Shown: piece by piece, positions 46,200-57,952 of the stretch
Layout: each line of letters opens with the position of its first letter
Position numbering within the stretch: position 1 is the stretch's first letter
From: Adiantum capillus-veneris
Lineage: Eukaryota; Streptophyta; Polypodiopsida; Polypodiales; Pteridaceae
Reading direction: 5' to 3'
Assembly: GCA_014529385.2 (NCBI GenBank)
Contig: CM043964.1
Span: 8,069,497-8,133,496 of the forward strand
Length of the DNA stretch: 64,000 bases
Made by a program: the position numbers and the translations under genes
The notes under the pieces: generated by a model
The model's input: only the letters and a program-made list of their open reading frames with translations
Database searches by the model: none
What the model was told of the DNA's origin: nothing

Positions 46200-48281
46200 A
46201 GTGTAAAGGCCAATGTAAGGGGAGTGAAGCTGTATCTCCATGTTTAAAAACAGGTTCTCTTAACTATAGTCCTACCATCTATCTCCAATTCTTCCAGTGA
46301 GGTAGGCCTATGATGAGGCAAGGTGGCTAAATTTATGCTAGTTGGTTTTTGAAAGTCTGATTGTTTATACTCAATAAATCATCCATGAGTCTAAACGTGT
46401 TATTGAAGGCTACCAGTTGTCTGGCCTCATCATAAGGCTTCATTTTAGAGCATACCCATTTGTATTCAAAAATACAATAAGTATAGATTACACATTACAG
46501 GTGAGCAAGAGAACCCATAGGTATTCCCATTTTTTATCTATAACAGTTTGGCCCAACCTGGATAAGGCAGTTATGTAATATCCGTGTAATTACCATAATA
46601 AGAGAATTATTTCCAAAGCACATCGGTGGTTCTCTTTCTAATTTTTTAACCAAACAAGGTGTTCTTACCAACGAGATCTTTTCAAACCCTTGTGACTTTT
46701 TGTTGGAAAAAGCTAGGTTAATTATCTCTTTGAGTACTTCAAGAAGGCCATAATTTCCTGAGAGAGGAATGTTTTCATAACATTGCGTAATATCAGCAGT
46801 AAAGATACAATAGATATCTACAAGCCAGCCAAACACCATATTTTCTATCAAAGAATGATCCCCATATACCAAATCAAAGCATTCTATAAAAATTGATTTA
46901 GGTGAAAAGAACTCAAAAATTCTATTCGTGAAATGACAATGAATGAAACAAGTACTGCAATCCTGGGCTTTGCTTGGTAGATAGCACCTCCCGATCTCAT
47001 TGACTCCTACCTCCACATTCACATTTCCATCAGATGTTTAACTGGTAGGCCTCGACCTCTTCCTCTTGTAAAGTTTCTAGACTTTCCTCTTCCAAAACTG
47101 GAGTCAGCAGACGAAGAGGGGGTAAGAAAGGAGGTAAACATGGAATTTGGAGTTAGCAATGTGTTGGGTCTCTTTTGAGAGGGGGATTCATCATCTTCAA
47201 AGTTAGGTTTCAGCAGACCCATAATAGTTTATCTCTTTGTAAGAACCATAGGTAGTCAGGAGCATTCCTGGTTCATTTGCCCCTAGCTCTTTGCGCATTT
47301 AAACAATCAAAGTACGAAATTGTATGAAGGAAATTTGCGCTAGAACTAACTCCTTGGCTTGTCCACCTAATCGTGAGCAAATGAGAGTTGGATGAAATGA
47401 TGTAGGCTTTTTCGGGAATATAGATTTCAAATTGTTGATGGCAAACGAAACTGCATGGTCAAACCATATGATGCTAGACTCACAAGACGCTTTAGGGTCC
47501 AAAAATTTACAAGCACACTTGAGATAGGTCCTGTAAATATTCCAAACTGATTTTGCATAATAATAAGCATTGATTTTACTGAATTCCATGAGTCCTTTTG
47601 TTCTCACATAAAGTGCTGCATTAGACCCACACTTCTTGGAGTCCAAAAAATTCATGTTGAATGGAGCTTTAATCAGCTCACCTTGGTCTAAACATTGCAC
47701 TCCTTTGAGTATCTTCAATCAAGAGTCCTGCATTGTGGAGGCTGGTAGATTTTCCAAAAAAACCCAAGTCTCTATAGAAATAGGAGCCAGAAACCCTTTA
47801 TTAGGGAGTAACCAAAGTTTGTGCTCCACCCCTAAGGATTCCACCTCAACTTGCCGTATTGGTAAGAAAGGAAATATCCTGGAAACCTTAGGGACTAATT
47901 CCAAAATCAAAGTTTCACTTAGAGAACATAAATCCTTCTGAAACTCTTTAACTACTTCTGCAATCGCTGCATCCCTACAGAAAAGGCTGTTGGTAGGTGG
48001 GAGAATAGGAATAGTTGGGGCTGTGACAAAACTGGGACCGAATCCACATTGCTTTCTGAGAAGGTTAGCAAGTTCAACACCATCAGATGAGAACTTAGCC
48101 AAGTCCTCTTTATGTGCCTTAGAGATAGTCGGGACATTTGCAATAATATCATAGATAGCTGAAACACCATCCTTACTGTTTTTTACTAATATTGCTAATG
48201 TTTTGACCCATTTGTCAAATGAAACTGTGTGAATAAGGGAGGTATTACAATTAATCACGAGGTCACAATGAGAGCAGATGC
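46200..48281 (-). pseudogene. Reverse transcriptase pseudogene, not gypsy or copia
   Basis: Read on the minus strand, one frame carries a helical N-terminal region (48258-47299, one TGA at 47719). A disrupted stretch with an RGRGRG linker follows, then an RT core (47022-46534 and onward). The core has FTADITQCYENIPLSG (motif A, catalytic Asp), LAF helices, GIPMGSLAHL (motif B) after a stop at 46534, then FNNTFRLMDDLLSINN (motif C, DD box). Past this the frame shifts to LEELEIDGRTIV. GIPMGS and the DDLL-SINN box are unlike gypsy (YxDD-DIL) or copia (YVDD-LI). They recall Penelope/TERT-like or cellular rvt-like RTs; from memory, a charophyte RT family has very similar ADIT-CYE-IPL and RYIDDL motifs. 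No endonuclease or terminal repeat is visible. At least four stops exclude function. Confidence 0.65.
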
Positions 48282-50280
48282 TTCAGCATCTTGAATGCAT
48301 CTTAGAACCAACAGTGAAGCTCTTGAGAGTGGCTCCATTGGCAATTTCAATCCCTGATACAAGGAAATAGCCTAAAGAAGGTGTAGTTAGAGAAATATGT
48401 AAACGGTAGAGTCTTAGACTAAGCCCTAAATTTCAATATAGTACTCTGGTAGCTTCCTCAGCCTTCAACCAGTCAAAAATAATTCATAATGACTGTGTGA
48501 GGTTAGCCCCTCTAGTTTAGATTGAATGTACACCATGATCAACCTGTCCTAGAAAAAGTACCGGGAGCTTGGTCTTGACCCAGTGGTAAAATTGGATCTA
48601 AGTGCCAAAGGTGTGTGTTTTAGTTATCTACTTATACCCACAAACGAACAGACATATGTTCAAAAGACCAAGGTACCCACATAAATACAAGGTTTATTAT
48701 ACAAAACAAAATTTAGACAACATGATTTTGTATAGTTTAAATCTTATCAGATTGGTACAAGTCACCATCCGAATGTAGAAATTCTTTTACAAACTACGAA
48801 CCAGCAGCCATTCCTCCCAACAATAAAGCAACAAAAAAGGTGAACCAAAGAAAGTATCCCTCACCTGCACCCATAGAACAACATAACATTAGTTAGCATT
48901 GGCTCTGTATGCAGGTGATGTATGTGCATCCTAGTTGTTATCCATGTCACAAAGTTTCAACATTTTTTTGCAAATCAACTTTATTAAAAACTGAACGAAC
49001 ATTAACAAGACTTAGGTAGTCAGTTACATCTTTACACTGAACGTCATTAGTTTACATACTACCAATTATTCTCTATTTAAGTATCTTTATAATTTATCTC
49101 CTTATTCTTGCAGGTTCGATTAAGATATGATCTCTGCCTTGACCATGTTCTGTTCTTTGCCGCAAATGCTGCTATATATTCAGCCCTAGCTGCCTTAAGC
49201 TTTTTTGAGATATGTGCTCTCTTGATTGGATCAAGAGTAGTACACATTCGAGCAGTCAACCTATATCTTGGTAGACCCTGTTATTAGTAAACAAATTATT
49301 AAGCCTGAAATGATCTATACATACTATAGTAGAATGTCAAGTCAGAGAGTCTAGTGGACATTTATGAAATTCCATTAGCCACTAGTCTGTCTATTCCTAT
49401 CTATGTCCTATTCTATACCATATATTTCAAGGTCGAGCCCTTCCAGGCCACTATCAACTAGGGTTATCTTTTGACCACTTTTACGCTAGAATTCATAAGT
49501 TTGCAGTTACACAGTCATGCATGTTTACCAGCATCATTCCATAAAGTGTTTCCCTATAAGCCAAAGAAAAAGGCCGAACCATCAGCTCCAAGGAGTACCG
49601 GCCAAAGCTAGAGGAGTACCAGCTAGCCAGAGCCATAGGCAACTTTAACACCATATCCTTCTTAGTTTGAATTCTATATTTTGCCTAATCTCATGTAGTC
49701 ATTTATAAAAAATAATGAACCAGAATATGGTAGCATGGGCCATATTTAAGCCAGGCCCTAAGTACATAGTAGAAGGTCATATTTTTTTGTAAGCCTGAAA
49801 AAAAGCATCTAAACCATAATATATTTAAGGTAGCATCATTACTCGATGTAGTGGACTAAGAATGTACAAAAACCAGATCTCTACATCAAATCCAAGCAAC
49901 TGATCTAGGTTAGATGTTTTGCAATCATCTTTACTCAGATACTATCCAGGATTACCTTTCAGAGACGTACCTTCCAAGGTCAGATACGTTATTAGCCAGA
50001 GCTCGAGGCCGAACCACAGTCAAGCCATCATAGTGCAGGATGTATCAAGCTTTTACAAGATATAGATCCGAGAAGTATTATCGCGTGCCAGAAGAGTACT
50101 AGCCAGAGCTAGGGTTTCCAATGGAAATCCTATGCGACTTCCTTCCAGAAGTACAAGCACAAGTCACAAGGGTACCACCAAGATTCCGTCGGAATTCTAT
50201 GTAAAGCATAACCATAATATCCAACCCCAAAAAATCCTTAGCCCGAGAAGTAAGAGTACAAGATATGGAAGTATCAGCCA
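48282..50280. other. Spacer with two possible minus-strand exons
   Basis: Two short minus-strand frames look exon-like but cannot be tied to a gene. At 49077-49281, after an acceptor-like AATAACAG, there is a 65-residue frame with ARAEYIAAFAAKNRTWSRQ. At 48796-48865, after a CAG acceptor-like site, GEGYFLWFTFFVALLLGGM reads as a membrane segment followed by a stop and an AATAAA-like signal. I recognise neither. The part from about 50040 also holds a diverged extra unit of the duplicated segment (50062 matches 50580). Confidence 0.35.
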
Positions 50281-51899
50281 GAACCCTAGTACTTACCTGG
50301 TTATAAGTATATACCAAATCTCAAGTTGTGAAGAAAAAAACCACAATTTGCATGTAAACACCAAGTTGTTTAAGCATAAAACCAGAATCCCCAATTTTTT
50401 ATGTCGGCATACCAAGAGATTCTTCCAAATTCAGTTATTATATGTGTATGAAAAACCTATAACCAAGTAAAGCATACAAGTAATACAGTTCGAATCTCTG
50501 CAAGTTAAGATCAATTTCCCTATACCATAGTACCTTACAACTTTTAATTAGTAAAAAACTCAGAAATCCATCAACTCCGAGAAGTATTATCCCAGGCCAA
50601 AAGAGCAACAGCCAGAGCCAGAGTTTCCCATGGAAATCTATGCGACTTCATGGAGACGTATTTGCTTAGGCCAGAAAGGTACCAGCCAGAGCCAGTCGGA
50701 AATTCATGTAAAGCACAAACGTCTTATGCCATACTTATCAAATCCCACAGTGTCAACAATCCTCAACTCCGAGAAGTAATAGCACAAGTTAGGGAAGTAT
50801 CAGCTAGTAACCCTTTACCCTACCTGGCTAGAAATGCCAAATACCAAGCTGTGAAAAAACCAGAATTTGCATGTATATACCCAGTTGTGAAGCATAAAAA
50901 CCACAATCCTTTGAAAAGAAAAGAAAACCCAATTTTCTTCATGGCGGCATAACCAGAAATACCACCCATATTTTAGCCATATACTCACCATCAGTAAACA
51001 TAACTCAAAATTATCTATGTCAATGCAAGATTAGATAACAAATAAAACTAACTATGAGTGCTGACAGTATTAGGTATGCAGTGAACAACCAAATTCTTTC
51101 TCTACTTACAAACCCGAATGAACAGAACTTTCCATCTCAAGGAAAGGTTTCCACTGTACCAAGCATCATTTCCATTATATTATGCAAAGGAACTCGACCT
51201 GAGACGAAGCAGTAGCCAATGGTTGGACCTCCAATACCTACTTTCTTTTCGCCATGGTAAAATACACACCAAGCAAGCACTACTTCTTATGCACTAACCC
51301 TCAGTTAACACACAGAGTGTACAAGGATTTCAAACTCACATGCTCGCCAGTTAAGTGAGGGAGACCCTCACCTTTTATATAGTTGCTGCTCGGATTAGCC
51401 CGAATATCCTTCGTCTTGCAGCTCAATTCCAGCTATGCACTCGGGTAGCCTTGAATGGCCCATGTGCTTCATCAGCGCTCTCGCCACCAACACTTCCCAC
51501 CTTCATCGGCTTAATCACCACGTTGCAGAGAATCACCCATCCCTCTTTACGTGCTTTGAGTGTGCCCCTATTATTAGAGATCCTTACTTAAGGGAAAATT
51601 TCACTTTTTAAAATGCTTTTATAAAACCCAGCTTCCCACGAGGCAGGTTTTACTGCCTAGATCTCAATTAGACTCACCTTATTATTTAATTCAAAGGCTT
51701 TACCATGTCACCTAGCATGCATCGATGATAGTTTTTTGGTTTGGTCCCATCAATGGTGTTTGAAGTTGTTGGGATGCTCCCTCTCAAGGATTAGAACACC
51801 ATATTACCTTTTAATTCAATAGGTTTTGAATAGCATACTGTAGAGGCCTTTTCACAAGGGAGCCTAAAATTCTCGACTTTAAGCTAATACTCCTTGCCA

Positions 51900-51915
<16 letters not shown>
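50281..51915. repeat. 1.7-kb duplicated segment, copy 2
   Basis: Direct repeat of 44137-45855. Inside, the stretch starting CCGAGAAGTATTATC at 50577 resembles 50067 onward, so a ~515-bp periodicity extends upstream. It ends at a (TG)n(GA)n array. Confidence 0.8.

Positions 51916-51991
<76 letters not shown>
51902..51991. repeat. (TG)n(GA)n microsatellite
   Basis: About 30 bases of TG followed by about 55 bases of GA at the end of duplicated segment copy 2. Confidence 0.97.
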
Positions 51992-51993
<2 letters not shown>

Positions 51994-52059
51994 TATGTAT
52001 ACAGTATGGCTAGAACATTTTCATTAACATAATAGGAATAGTGTACATGAAAGGATTTG

Positions 52060-52200
52060 AAGGACGGATAACTTGCTCATCCCGCTGAAGGACAATTTGA
52101 GCATACCATGGTATACGTTCCTTATCTTTTGTCTCATACCAACACTAGTCTCATCATCCAAATGAAGAATGTGCACAGCCACATTTGGCAGCACTCTTCG
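52060..52200 (-). repeat. Diverged R1-related fragment, copy 3
   Basis: The minus strand reads VLPNVAVHILHLDDETSVG and then KIRNVYHGMLKLSFSGMSKLS. It aligns with the minus-strand peptide of repeat R1 copy 1 (NVAAYAPYN..., KIQNLYHGVLQSLWNGKIKLS). The conserved peptide order in diverged copies suggests an old coding origin. Confidence 0.45.
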
Positions 52201-53300
52201 CTGCATGGACTCTTTGATCCCACCAACATTTTTGCTTCTTTCGTCTTAGACTCTTTTTTATTAGATACTCCCATTGTCGATGTTAGTTGTGCTGCCATCT
52301 TTCCCCTCATCGCCATTGACATCACGTTTGGTGGCCAATATATTGCCACCTGTTGTTGCCCCTTTTCCCTCAATTTCTCCCTCTTTCTTTCTTTTCCCCC
52401 ATTCATTGGCATCGCTATAACCTTCCTTGTCGTCGACCACTCAACCGGTGATGCGAAGCTCGCCATCTGCAAATTTTCTCTTTTCTTTCTCTTTGTGGAA
52501 TTTCTTTGCACATCTTCAATGTCTCTAGTTCTTCAAGTAGGGCCGTAGCTAATTTGGATGGAGGCAAATTAAGGTGGAGGGCATCCTCCTCTACAATTTC
52601 CTCCTCTCCAGGGCTGATTTGATGATGACATCACTAAAGACAGTAGATGAGCTTGTACTTGCCACCGTTGCATGGTGGATTGAAAAGCCTGGGCTTTTGC
52701 AAAGTGGCAAGCGTAGAGCCAAATTCTGCACCATTTGACAATGGCAAAGAGGTTATACGTCTATTTTTTTTCCAGCAAATGCAACTTTGCAAACAAATGC
52801 ACTACTTTGCGGGCCTATTTCCACCTATCGTTCATGAAGAAGAGAATTGAACATCAATGATGCTTTCAATTTAGTGAAATTTATGACAGAAAACCCTTTA
52901 TGGGCTCCTTTCCTACAGTTTTGTAGTTTTGATAATTAGGAATTCTGTCAAAGGAAAATGTTTACCATTTTAAAATTTAGCAAAAAAATCATTATACTTG
53001 CTGAAAGATATGTGTACATAACAAATTTCCACATCGCTGCTCTGTACCTGCATAGGCTGTTTATGCATGAAATGGAATTCTGCAGCAAGTAGGCACTGGC
53101 CTCCCCCTTGCATCAAATTATTCTTGGCACAAAATGAATCTAGCAACTTAAGAAGGTCTTGTTCCCTGCATTAATTAGATTTAGAACTTTTCTTTCAAAA
53201 AGCTCGATAGGGATATATTGTGGAAAAAACTCATAAACAAATCCCTGTTGAGTGCGTGTAAAGGGGTTAATCTACTACACACCACATAAATGTTGGAATC
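52201..53300. other. Spacer, nothing recognised
   Basis: The open frame at 52108-52548 and its antisense (52134-52511) carry no known motif. The last 400 bases show no feature until the copia LTR. Confidence 0.45.
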
Positions 53301-53999
53301 TGTTGGTATACTTGCAATGCCCAGCTCTCTCAGTTTTGCCACCACAATATATGATGTACAGTTTGTAAGGCCCCCATATGAGGAGAAACCAATGGTGCAC
53401 ATATATTTGGTGGGTTCCAGCTTTGCACACTGATGGGATCTCTATTTGTGATCGTGGATGGTACGGAGAAAATTCAGGGGCAACTTTGGCCAAAATATTC
53501 CTTTTCGCCAAAATATCTTGGCCGACGGAAGACAATCGAAAAATGGTCGTCTGGTGGCCGGTGTTGAGTGGTCCGTGATGTTTGGCCGGTTGGACGATTT
53601 CTAGGAGGACTTGTCTACCCAAAAGCGGCTACACATGGGCGCATGGGAGAGTCCTACTTGGACTTGGCTATCTAAGGGTGGTTGCACATGGGCGTTTAGA
53701 GGCTCCCTTACATCTATATAAGGAGGCCTTCTCATGAGTAATTCGGTAGAATGGTGTGCACACTTGACGCATACAACACATACTTGTGTAAGGATTGTTA
53801 GTCCCTTGTATTCCTACTTGCTCTAGTTGTCTAAATTGCCATCTAATCTCTCCCTTAAGAGCGCATGGGTGGGTGATTCCATCACTTTGTAATAGTGTGC
53901 TAATCTAAAGTTTTTGATTTGCCACTAATCTACGTTGCATCATATCTCTCTCTACTCTCCCTACTACTAGATCCTTACTTGTATTACTTTGTAAAATCA
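53301..53999 (+). repeat. Copia 5' LTR
   Basis: It starts TGTTGGTATAC and ends near AAAATCA. TATATAAGGAGGCC is at 53715-53728. The gag ATG follows after three bases, leaving no room for a primer binding site. Confidence 0.85.
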
Positions 54000-54002
54000 A
54001 TT

Positions 54003-54870
54003 ATGTCAGCGTCTTCAAGTGTTGTTTCTGATGCTAATTCACTTCGCATTCGTCCACCAGCATTCACCGAAGAAAAGCTTGAGGGCACCAACTACACATT
54101 GTGGAAATATAGATTTTTTGCAATTATGGATTCATATGAATTGTTGGATACGGTGTTGGGGCCAAATGGCGTAGACCTCAAGCCCACTACAACAAATGAT
54201 CCGGCAAATCCAAGCATTGTAATTCCCCTGGATACTACTCTTCTACGTGCCTGGAAATGAAGGAATGCATATGAATTATGCACCATTGTCATGTGTGTAA
54301 GTGATTCTGTCCTCACTTTGATTCAGCATACCACTAAAGCACATGAAGCTTGGAACATATTGGCTCCCCAATATAAGGCGCACAATCACACTAGAATTAA
54401 AAATCTAGAAAATCAGCTTGGTGATGGAGAGAAAGTGGAGGCCTTTATCAAGCGGATTAAGGACCTCCACGATCAATTAGATGATGTTGGTGTGGCTATT
54501 TCTTCGGAAGATTTATCTCGGTGCTGTGTTTGCATACTTCTGGTGAGATATGATGGTCTCGTTACGGCACTCAACACTCATTTTCGTCCAACCCCTCTTA
54601 TGTTTGAAGAACTGAGTGCAATGTTGCTTAAAGAGAAGCTGCGACTCAGAACCAGGGATGGTGGAGTTGATGTTGCCTTCACAGCTAATGAAAAAGGCAA
54701 GGTGACTACGTCAAATGCTTCTAAGAAGAAGCCCAAGAAGAGAAATTTTTTAGGGTAGTTCTTTTTACTGTGACAAGAAGGGTCATGTTGTAAAAGACTG
54801 TAGAAAGAAGAAAGCAGACGAGAAGAATGGCACCATGAAATCTTCTTGGAAGGAAAGAGAATCCGCCAAC
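54003..54870 (+). pseudogene. Copia gag
   Basis: ATG 54003 opens MSASSSVVSDANSLRI. The copia gag N-terminus LEGTNYTLWKYRFFAIMDS is followed by the UBN2-type core AHEAWNILAPQY, LENQLGDGEKVEAFIKRIKDL, and FEELSAMLLKEKLRL. TGA at 54258-54260 interrupts between the two. After a stop at 54756 a frameshift reveals the zinc knuckle FYCDKKGHVVKDCRKKK (first Cys lost). It is the nucleocapsid/capsid precursor of the element and is non-functional here. Confidence 0.85.
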
Positions 54871-54894
54871 AATGTTGAAACAAACCTTGAACTA

Positions 54895-57800
54895 TGGGCC
54901 ATCATAGAAGAGGTATGCTTATCAGCACAAACTTTGCCTGTTGATGGTTCTTAGATTCTAGATGGTGGTGCATCCCGCTTGTTGATGGTTCTTAGATTCT
55001 AGATGGTGGTGCATCCCGACATATGACTAGTAAGAAAGAAAAGTATAGTTCCAAGGGTCTGGGATAATTTCTTTTTTAGCAACTACAAGTGAAACTAAAG
55101 AGATCTCTAATGTGAAACACAATGGGACAACACAACGGGAAAGGGCGTAAGGTGCACAACCTCCTACAAACTTTCTACACTTACAGTCACTACAGAAAAA
55201 GGTACAACTCAATGATGGCATGAGAGGTTTGGTCACTTAAGCATTGATGTGCTAGAATTGATGCAAAAATCTAGGATGGTGGCACACATGCCTCAAATAT
55301 CAGGTATAAATGAAGTTTGTGAATCTTGTATGATGGGCAAGCAACAAAGAAAGGCATTTCCACAATAAAGTAGTAATCGAGCTCAGTCTCCTCTAGAGTT
55401 GGTACACGTAGATCTCTGTGGAAAAATGTCTACATCTGCTTTGGGTGGATCTTTCTACTTTTTGCTATTAGTCGACGACTTTAGTAGAAAGATGTGGGTG
55501 TATTTCATTTGTGAGAAGTCTAAAGATTTTGGAAAAATTAAAATGTGGAAAAAGCTTGTAGAAAATGAAACACGAAAGAAAGTGAAGAAGCTTCGCACAG
55601 ATCGAGGAGGAGAATTCATCTCAAATGAATTCAACAACTACTGTAACGAGCATGGAATAAAATGACACCTTACTACAGTTTACACACCACAACAAAATGG
55701 ATTTGTAGAGCATCTGAATCGGATAGTGGTAGAAATGGCAAGGTGTATGCTCAAAGCAAAGGGTATGCCAGATTCCTTCGGGCCAAAGTAGTAAGTACAG
55801 TAGTGTACATTCTCAATCGAAGCTACACAAAGGCTTTGAAAGGGAAAACGCCTCAAGAAGCCTATTCTGGTAAGAAACCTTCAGTCTTGCATTTCAAAAC
55901 ATCTGGGTGTTTTTGTTATGCACATATTCCTGATTCACAAAGAACAAAGTTAGAATCCAAAATCAAGAAGTACATATTTCTCGGATACAATGAAGAGTCT
56001 AAGGCTTATAGACTCTATGATCCAGAGGCAAATAATATACTCACCACTCGGGATGTGGTATTTAAAGAAGGGCCACATACAGTGGAGAAACCAGATTCGT
56101 CCACTTTCTCATCAAATGAAGAAATAACTAACCATGTGCCAGACCAAAGTCAACTAAAAAATCAAGAGGAGGAGTTGTCTGATGATGACTCAAATAAATC
56201 TAGCCAACCTCTTGCAGCATCACAAGAAAAGCCACTACCAAAGTGGGCTCAACATCTTTTTGACGCTCGAAACCCTCAAGTTCAAAGCCCTCATGAAGAG
56301 GAGGGGGGTTTGCGACGGTCTGAAAGAATAGAGGAGCAAAGGAGAGCCTTAGAACATATCATCAACATGGCTCTCATGACAGAAACTGTGGGCTTTGTGA
56401 AGGAGCCAACCTCCGTCAATGAGGCAATGGCGGATCCAAAGTGGAAGGAAGCGATGCAGTCTAAATAGGGCAACATCACAAAGAATGACACTTGGGAAGT
56501 AGTGGATCGGCCTCCAAAGAAGAAAGTCATCGGCACAAAATGGGTGTACAACCTCAAGCATAAAGCTCACGGATCTTTGCAAAAGTACAAAGCCAGGTTA
56601 GTAGCACAAGGATTCTCTCAAGTAAAACGGTTTGATGTTAGTGACACCGTCCATCCCAGAGCTCGAATGACAACTATTCGTCTTATGCTTGCTCTTACTG
56701 CTATCTATTTATGGGTTGTTTACCAAATGGATATTGTGTCTACATTTTTGAATGGAATTCTCAAGGAGGAGGTGTATATTGAGCAACCACCAGGGTTTGA
56801 GACGCCCAATTCCAAATAGAAGGTTTGTAGATTGAAGAAAGCTTTATATGGCCTGAAACAGTCTCCAAGAGCATGGTATGTCAGAATTGATAAGTTTTTT
56901 AAAAAAATTGGCTTTAGAGAAGTTCTTCTAAAGCGAATTTATATGTGCTTAGAGAGAATGGAAAACAAGTCATTATTATCTTGTATGTCGATGAATTGAT
57001 AATCACATGTGAATACAAAGAGCTCATCCAACAAATTTGTGAGAGTTTGAGTTTTGAATTTGAAATGATAGACTTAGGTTTGTTGCATTACTATTTGGGG
57101 ATTGAGGTTTGGCAATCCTCAAAAGACATCTTCATCTCTCAACAAAAGTATGCAACAGAGATCCTAAAAGCTTTTGGCATGATGGATTGCAAACCTGTGA
57201 GCACTCCAATGGAGGTAAATGCAAAACTCTCCATGGAAGATTCTTCTCCCTTAGTCAACATTAAAAAGTACAGAAAACTTGTGGAAAGCTTAATTTTCTT
57301 GTGCAGTAGTAGGTCGGTTACTTCTTTTGCAGTAGGTGTTTTAAGCAGGTTTTCCAACCAACCAAGAGAATCTCACTGGAAGGCAAGTATGCGAGTTCTT
57401 AAGTACATCAAAGGTACTTTGGTCCATGGCATTGCCTATAAAATTGGCACAGTGAGTATTGTGACTCTGATTGGGCAGGAGATTGTGACTCTAGAAAGTC
57501 GGTTTCTGGATTTCGTTTCACTTGGTTCTGGAGTGTTTTCTTGGATCAGCAAACAAGAAGCAACCAACTATCGCTCTTTCTTCAACGGAAGCAGAGTATA
57601 AAGCTGCTTGTTTTGTAGCTTGTGAAGCAGTTTGGCTAAGGCGAGTCCTCATGGACTTCGGTGTTTCTCTTCATTCAGCAATAACACTTCAATGCGACAA
57701 CCAGAGTTGCATGGCGATTGCCAACAACCCCGTCTTCCATGCACACACAAAGCATATTGAGGTTCACTATCATTATGTTTGAGAGCTAATTGAGGATGAA

Positions 57801-57912
57801 ATTGTGGAGCTAGAGTATTGTCCTACTAAAGATAATTGTGTAGATATCTTCACCAAAGCTCTAGGGAAAGACCAGCTACTTCGACATCTTCATCAACTTG
57901 GAGTAGGCACAC
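54895..57912 (+). pseudogene. Copia pol: protease, integrase, RT, RNase H
   Basis: Protease ILDGGAS is duplicated and frame-shifted. The GAG-pre-integrase region has RFGHLSIDVLELM and CESCMMGKQ. The integrase core keeps acidic residues in HVDLCGKM, LRTDRGGEF and NGFVEHLNR, with TGA at 55663 and a frameshift near 55780. The C-terminal segment reads VYILNRSYTKALKGKTPQEA and FLGYNEESKAYRLYDP. RT has VIGTKWVYNLKHKAHG, YQMDIVSTFLNG and LYGLKQSPRAWY. The catalytic box is YVDE instead of YVDD (about 56985). RNase H carries ALSSTEAEYKAA, QCDNQSCMAIANN, HTKHIEVHYHYV and a stop. Stops at 56466 and 56817 and other shifts prevent expression. Confidence 0.88.
54939..55020 (+). repeat. 41-bp tandem duplication over the protease active site
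   Basis: TGTTGATGGTTCTTAGATTC starts at 54939 and again at 54980. The unit encodes the ILDGGAS protease active-site region. Since 41 is not a multiple of three, the duplication shifts the frame. Confidence 0.9.
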
Positions 57913-57952
57913 GGCCAACAGAGAGCATCTTCAGGTGTTCATTGATGGGGGG

